From Margaritispora aquatica (lineage: Eukaryota > Ascomycota > Leotiomycetes > Helotiales > Discinellaceae), in the NCBI GenBank assembly GCA_007644065.1, contig VJWN01000034.1, positions 185,247 through 249,246 of the forward strand: a stretch of 64,000 nucleotides of DNA. The letters are read 5' to 3'. Shown here piece by piece: positions 59,761 through 64,000 of this stretch. Both the position numbers and the translations under genes were made by a program. The notes beneath the pieces were generated by a model that was not told the DNA's origin, searched no databases, and saw only the letters and a program-made list of their open reading frames with translations. How positions within the stretch are numbered: the stretch's first letter is position 1; the number at the start of each line of letters is the position of its first letter.

Positions 59761-60673
59761 ATGTCTCAAGATCCCAACCCCCACATATTCCCACGTATGG
59801 ATGAGATACCAGACAGGTGAGAATCATATCAAAACGACTACTAAGAACAAAGTAATTAACTTTGTCAAAAGACTCAACGAACAACATGTTATTACCACTG
59901 ATACTTTCGGCTTCCTTATTCATCCAAGCATCCCGCTCACATCGCCGTGTCTGAAGATAGCAGATATAGGCACAGGAACTGGAATTTGGCTTCTTGATGT
60001 TGCCAAAGTGGTACCCCCGACTTGTCAGCTTACTGGCTTTGACTACTCATCTTCGGCATTTCCTCCATCTGCGACCTTGCCCCCAAACGTTAATTTCAGG
60101 ACGCAAGATATGCTTCTTGAGTTTCCAGAGTCAGAGCAAGGTACTTACGATATTGTTGCGGTTCGATTTGTTAGTGCTGCAACGTCTCGTAGAGAGTGGT
60201 CAAGTGCTGTCACCAACTTGATGACTTTATTGAAACCTGGTGGCTGGCTACAGTGGATTGATTCGTGCAACTTCACTTTGTATAATACGATCGCAGGTAC
60301 TTCACGTAAAGCGTGCCAAGAGATATATGATGGCCTTGACCCATATAGGATGAAGGAGGATCTGGTTATAGGCATGATGATTAGAGATCCAGGAAACTTG
60401 AGAAGGGAGGATGTGTTCAAAGAGGCGGGCATGTCAGATGTACAGGAGGACTTATTCTCAACTGATAAGTTGTTGTTGGCAAATTCGAGGGAGATTGCGA
60501 CGAAAAATATGATTGAGTGTTTCAAGCAGTACTTGATGGATCTGGTGGGCGTTGAAAGTAGTGACTGGACGCAGGACCGTGTTGAGAGAGTTTGCGAAGA
60601 AGCGCTAATGGAAGTAACGAGAGGAGTTTATCATACGTTGAACCATATATGTATTGTAGGGCGAAAGATATAA
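59761..60673 (+). CDS. Class I SAM-dependent methyltransferase
   Basis: Exons 59761-59816 and 59872-60673 (phase 2), 285 aa. The spliced start MSQDPNPHIFPRMDEIPDRL reads into RLNEQHVITTDTFG as in related fungal methyltransferases, better than the unspliced frame, which lacks an ATG. Motif I is IADIGTGTGIWLLDVAK (about 48-64); the post-I acidic residue is in TGFDYSS; motif III is LLKPGGWLQWIDS. This LaeA/UMTA-like group acts in secondary metabolism or on small molecules; the substrate is unknown. It lies 236 bp downstream of the DHA2 exporter, a common pairing in metabolite clusters. Confidence 0.9.
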
Positions 60674-60921
60674 AGGAAGCAAATTTTCGAATATATATCT
60701 CGCGAATGAAAATTTTCTTGATAGATAAATTATAACGAGTTTAAATTCTAGAAGTTAATTTCCAAAGCCAAACCGAGTCTTGGGTGCGCAACTCAAGACT
60801 ACTCTCGAGCTCTACCCCTTAGAAAATTCTCTTCAAATCTCACATAATTTTTGAGTGACGGTCTGTGATTTGAGTCTATGCTTATTGTTCGTAAGCTTGC
60901 AGTGCATATCTTGCTTATCTG

Positions 60922-62077
60922 CTAATTAACGCAAATGCCTGCAACCGCAAAGAAGCAGGCGCCTAGTAGGATAGAGGTCGCTGACTAAATCCGCGCTGCG
61001 AGATAATTACCATCCATATATTCAATGAGGAATCCTCCAATTGGCGGGCCTGTCAGAACAGCAAACACAACAACTGTCAGGACCATTCCCATAGATGAAC
61101 ACCGAGGGAATCATCGTATTTAACGCGCCGAAGTAGCGTTGTGCTATGTAAGTGCCTAAAATCCGGCTCGAGATCCCGACACCGTTCATTGTCAAAAGTA
61201 GAATGAAGGAGTCCGAATTGCTAAGATGTAGCTTGTTGCGTGAGTATGGTCCGATCTGTAGAAAGATTGGAAGCATTTGAATTGTTCGGCGAGGCTTTCT
61301 CTTTATTCAAGAGCTAGGCTAGGAAATACGAACGTAATAAAAAGCAAAGTAAAGACCCCAGAAGGCAAAGAAGAATCCAATTGTGAACAGAGTGTATGGG
61401 AGTTCCTTGAATGAGCTCCAATCGACTAGAGGACCACCTCCCCGTCCTGGTAAGGAACGTGGCCTTAGAAACATTATAATAATAATGGTGTTTCCTAGCA
61501 TAACGAGCCCAAACACGCGGAGAGTCCAACTAAAGCCCACTTTCGGAAGCAATTGCTCTACGATAAGTGGAAAGACTATGCCACCAACAGCTCCCCCGCT
61601 GGCAGTGATTGACAAAGCTAGTGTTTGACACTTCGAAAAGTATGTAGCGACAACAGCTACAACAGGGCAGAAGGTCAACCCACTACCAATACCCGTACAA
61701 AGCGCTTGTGCGAGAAACTGTTGCCAGTAAGTCTTTGCCAGTGAAGTCATGAAAACGCCGATAAGCTGTAATACACAACCCGTCCCAAACGTTTGCCAGA
61801 AGTATCCTGCATCTGCAGCCCTGCCCGCAAGGATTCCGAAAAGGAAAACGATAAAAGTTTGTACGGAGCCCACCCAAGAAACTTCTGATGCAGAAATGCC
61901 GAGCTCGGTTTGATAGTATGTTTGGAAAGCGCCATAGCTATTGATGTAACCCCAGGCATTGAAAAGGGTAAGATGACCTATAAACGCCTGTGTCCATGCT
62001 TCTAGACCACTATCTGGAGGGGGTCTCTCGTGTTGCGAAGATTCGACCGTCGTAGCTCGAGTAATTGCAGGCTCCAT
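60922..62077 (-). pseudogene. Decayed monocarboxylate-transporter-like MFS gene
   Basis: ATG at 62077; exon 1 (62077-61334) is intact and encodes TM1-7 (LTLFNAWGYINSYGAFQTYY; ASGGAVGGIVFPL). A GTTCGT...CTACAG intron (61256-61333) leads to IGPYSRNKLHLSNSDSFILL and GALNTMIPSVFI. At about 61090-61095 the sequence jumps into MGMVLTVVVFAVLTGPPIGG in another frame: by family comparison some 60 codons (TM9-10 region) are missing and the frame is broken. An in-frame TAG (60985-60987) interrupts YLAARI-SATSILLGACFF before the final stop at 60922. The last part borders AT-rich DNA. Family: fungal MCT-like proton symporters. Confidence 0.82.
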
Positions 62078-62167
62078 AGGCGGTATTGGCTGAAATTCTA
62101 CGAGGCGCCTTACTCGCGTTAGCAACTGCTTATTGGCAGTGTCGTAATAAAATACCACGGCATCCAC

Positions 62168-63257
62168 TTAGGTATGTATCATGGGGTACTTACTCACTGG
62201 CTTTTTGAAATTATAAAATATAGAACGATTTTAACGATTATAGAAATATCGACAATTAAAACAATAGAAATAAAATTCTTTAAGAAAATATTTTCCAACC
62301 TTAAATAAAGTATAGATAAAAGACGTCTATTCTTAATTAAACTCCGAAGAAATTTATTAGAAGTTATTGAAATTTAAGTGGTATATTGTGGGGCGGCAAT
62401 AGAAGAACAGAAGCAAAAGTGGTATAATATAGCTTATATCTAAACAATATCCTATATATAAATATATACTTTAACACTAAAAACAAAAGTAGTTACTACT
62501 TAAATTAACTACTTTCTAGTATGTAAGGCTTCCTAGGTCCTGGATCATATGCCTTTTATAGGCAATATAAAAATAATTTAGAGTTTTTATATAAAATACA
62601 CTTTTAAAATTTAAATAGATTTTAAATATATTAAATCTTTAAGTTTTTACACAACATCGCCATGACTATTTATTTCTTAGCGAACCACTTCAGCAATCAA
62701 CTTTGCTGATTGCGTTATATAGACGTAAAAAGGAACGACATTTTCCTATTACGTATACTTTTGCTTTGGAATAGCCATACGCTATTACTAAACGTTTTCT
62801 TTTCTGTCTATATATTGATAGTCTCTAAAGCTAGCCTGAATTTTGGTTGTAATTAAGGGTTAGTAGAACAGATTTGATATAGCGGTTAGCATTTGTAAAA
62901 GAAAACGTAATTATTATTATATTGAAGTCACGTATAATAGGTTAGCAAAGAATCATTTGTATTGAGAGGAAGCGGAAGGCTAGTAGGCCTAGGTAAATAT
63001 AAGCCTGTCGAATAAAGGAATCATCTACAAACGAGTCACACCAGACTCTCAATAGTATTAGTATAGATATTATAGTATTTCAGAATCATATTAGAAAAGT
63101 AATAATTAATATTAGTAGAGTACCCAATTTCAATAGCTAAGCTAGAATAATAATAGGATCGGAACGTGATACTTATCTCTATCTTTCTCCTTGAAACTAT
63201 CCCTTTGAATTATATATAATATTAAATAAAATAATAGCCTAAACTCGGCTAGCTCGC
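62168..63257. other. AT-rich gene-free block, probably mutated repeat DNA
   Basis: About 1.1 kb dominated by A/T runs and TA steps, unlike the rest of the window, with no open frame of note. This is what RIP-mutated transposon DNA looks like in ascomycetes, but no element ends or coding remnants were recognised. A 7-bp inverted repeat GCAATCA/TGATTGC sits at 62693-62713. Confidence 0.6.
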
Positions 63258-64000
63258 TTACAAATGTGGAATATTGGCCATAATATTCAAATCAGGGAGT
63301 TCATACACCGTGGCTTGGACACGGCGTAAGGAAATAAACGACTCAATAACAAGATAAGAACGGCTGAATATATATAGCAAGACGGCAGGTAAGATAAAGA
63401 AACAGAAAACCGGTATAGTAAATGCCATCATCCCCCAGTTTTTAACAGATTGGACTAATTCCAAGTTAGCTTCAGCAAATATTATCCATCTTTTACTTAG
63501 TTTTTCCTCCAGTTTTTCCAATCGTTCTGTCAAAAGAAATTCATAAATTGCGTAGAAACCAAATACTATAAACATAAAGCCCACAAAACCACATGGCGGA
63601 CCAACAATAAAAGCAATCATATAAAAGCATGATATTTTCCACAGAAGTTTTTCCACCTCAGTCGGAAATACAACAGAGAGTGCGCCAAGATGTATACATC
63701 CGTATACTACGGATGTAAAAGAAAGCGCGACGACGAGAAACCATTTATCAGCCGTACTTCTATTGGAGATACGGAAATCGACTATCGCGTTACGGTGAGA
63801 TACATAGTCGTGCTGCCCAAAGCCGATTGTTAATATTGACTCGTTCCAATAGACTGGCTCTTTTATTATAATATCCATCATGTCCTTTATCACTATTTCT
63901 GTGTCGTTTCTCTCATCCTCTATGTCGACTCCCTCTGCCGCTAGATCGACTCTTTCATCCTCTGTATCGTTTCGCCCACCCTTTGTGTCGTTTTCTCTCA
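63258..64000 (-). CDS. Fungal multi-span membrane protein, 5' end beyond the window
   Basis: The frame is open from 63258 to the window edge (at least 246 codons), so the first ATG inside it is not necessarily the start. The visible N-terminal part repeats RNDTE-like acidic units (GRNDTEDERVDL, DERNDTEI). Three or four TM segments follow (WFLVVALSFTSVVYGCIHLG, FYMIAFIVGPPCGFVGFMFI, MMAFTIPVFCFFILPAVLLY). The end YLVIESFISLRRVQATVYEL followed by PDLN resembles the C-terminus of a family of Pezizomycotina membrane proteins without known function. A coiled stretch (LLTERLEKLEEKLSKRW) lies between TMs. Confidence 0.7.
   Translation of the reverse strand, partial: RENDTKGGRNDTEDERVDLAAEGVDIEDERNDTEIVIKDMMDIIIKEPVYWNESILTIGFGQHDYVSHRNAIVDFRISNRSTADKWFLVVALSFTSVVYGCIHLGALSVVFPTEVEKLLWKISCFYMIAFIVGPPCGFVGFMFIVFGFYAIYEFLLTERLEKLEEKLSKRWIIFAEANLELVQSVKNWGMMAFTIPVFCFFILPAVLLYIFSRSYLVIESFISLRRVQATVYELPDLNIMANIPHL

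Noticed and set aside
62693..62713. 7-bp inverted repeat as a transposon end
   Set aside because: Too short and without target-site duplication or coding remnants.
1..64000. tRNA, rRNA or CRISPR features
   Set aside because: None recognised on reading; a tRNAscan run would be needed to exclude intron-containing tRNAs, and CRISPR arrays are not expected in fungal nuclear DNA.

Overview
The window is nuclear DNA of a filamentous ascomycete (Pezizomycotina). The genes are cut by short introns (mostly 42-60 nt, GTATGT/GTAAGT donors, CTAAC/CTGAC-like branch sites). They encode fungal families: Zn2Cys6 regulators with fungal_trans domains, an HsbA-type protein, a CFEM-like protein, a 2EXR protein, DHA2 transporters and a RIB1-type GTP cyclohydrolase. 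Gene style suggests a leotiomycete (Helotiales-like) genome, but that is an inference. All coding spans below were assembled by hand from splice sites and frame continuity; exon coordinates are in each entry.

Layout. 0-6.7 kb: 3' part of a fatty-acid transporter/very-long-chain acyl-CoA synthetase, a CFEM-like single-pass surface protein, a GPI-type Cys-rich protein and an HSL-type alpha/beta hydrolase. 7.4-18.1 kb: a compact glycoside-utilisation cluster with a sugar-porter MFS, GH78 alpha-L-rhamnosidase, GH3 beta-glucosidase with PA14 insert and a Zn2Cys6 regulator, with related CGG-N5-CGG elements in its two divergent promoters. 19-26 kb: 2EXR protein, HsbA-like protein, a one-TM protein and a putatively myristoylated HTH protein. 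26.7-41.5 kb: orphan genes (CCHC zinc-knuckle, coiled-coil, acidic and RING proteins) surrounding a complete oxygenase+reductase nitric oxide synthase that carries a single extra base in its haem domain, plus a 659-aa secreted protein. 42-53.8 kb: a catabolic cluster with an AtuA-like (DUF1446) protein, a Zn2Cys6 regulator, an FMN-dependent NtaA/DszA-type monooxygenase, an alpha/beta hydrolase, an NCS1 permease and a flavin reductase. Three of its promoters share the palindrome TCGGAA-N3/5-TTCCGA and the fourth a weaker relative. 54-57 kb: GTP cyclohydrolase II (RIB1) and a free-standing pseudouridine-5'-phosphate glycosidase. 57.6-62.1 kb: DHA2 exporter, SAM methyltransferase and a decayed monocarboxylate-type MFS. 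62.2-63.25 kb is very AT-rich. A partial fungal membrane-protein gene runs off the right edge.

How the parts may work together. The GH78/GH3/MFS/regulator set would remove rhamnose and glucose from rhamnoglucosides and import or respond to the sugars. The 42-53.8 kb set looks like an oxygenative pathway for an N-heterocycle or similar small molecule: NCS1 uptake, reduced flavin from the reductase, ring attack by the luciferase-like monooxygenase, then hydrolysis. It resembles bacterial Rut pyrimidine degradation in composition but is not homologous gene for gene. RIB1 (FMN precursor) and PsuG (uracil release from pseudouridine phosphate) lie next to it, which is suggestive only. Four of about 57 introns use GC-AG borders.
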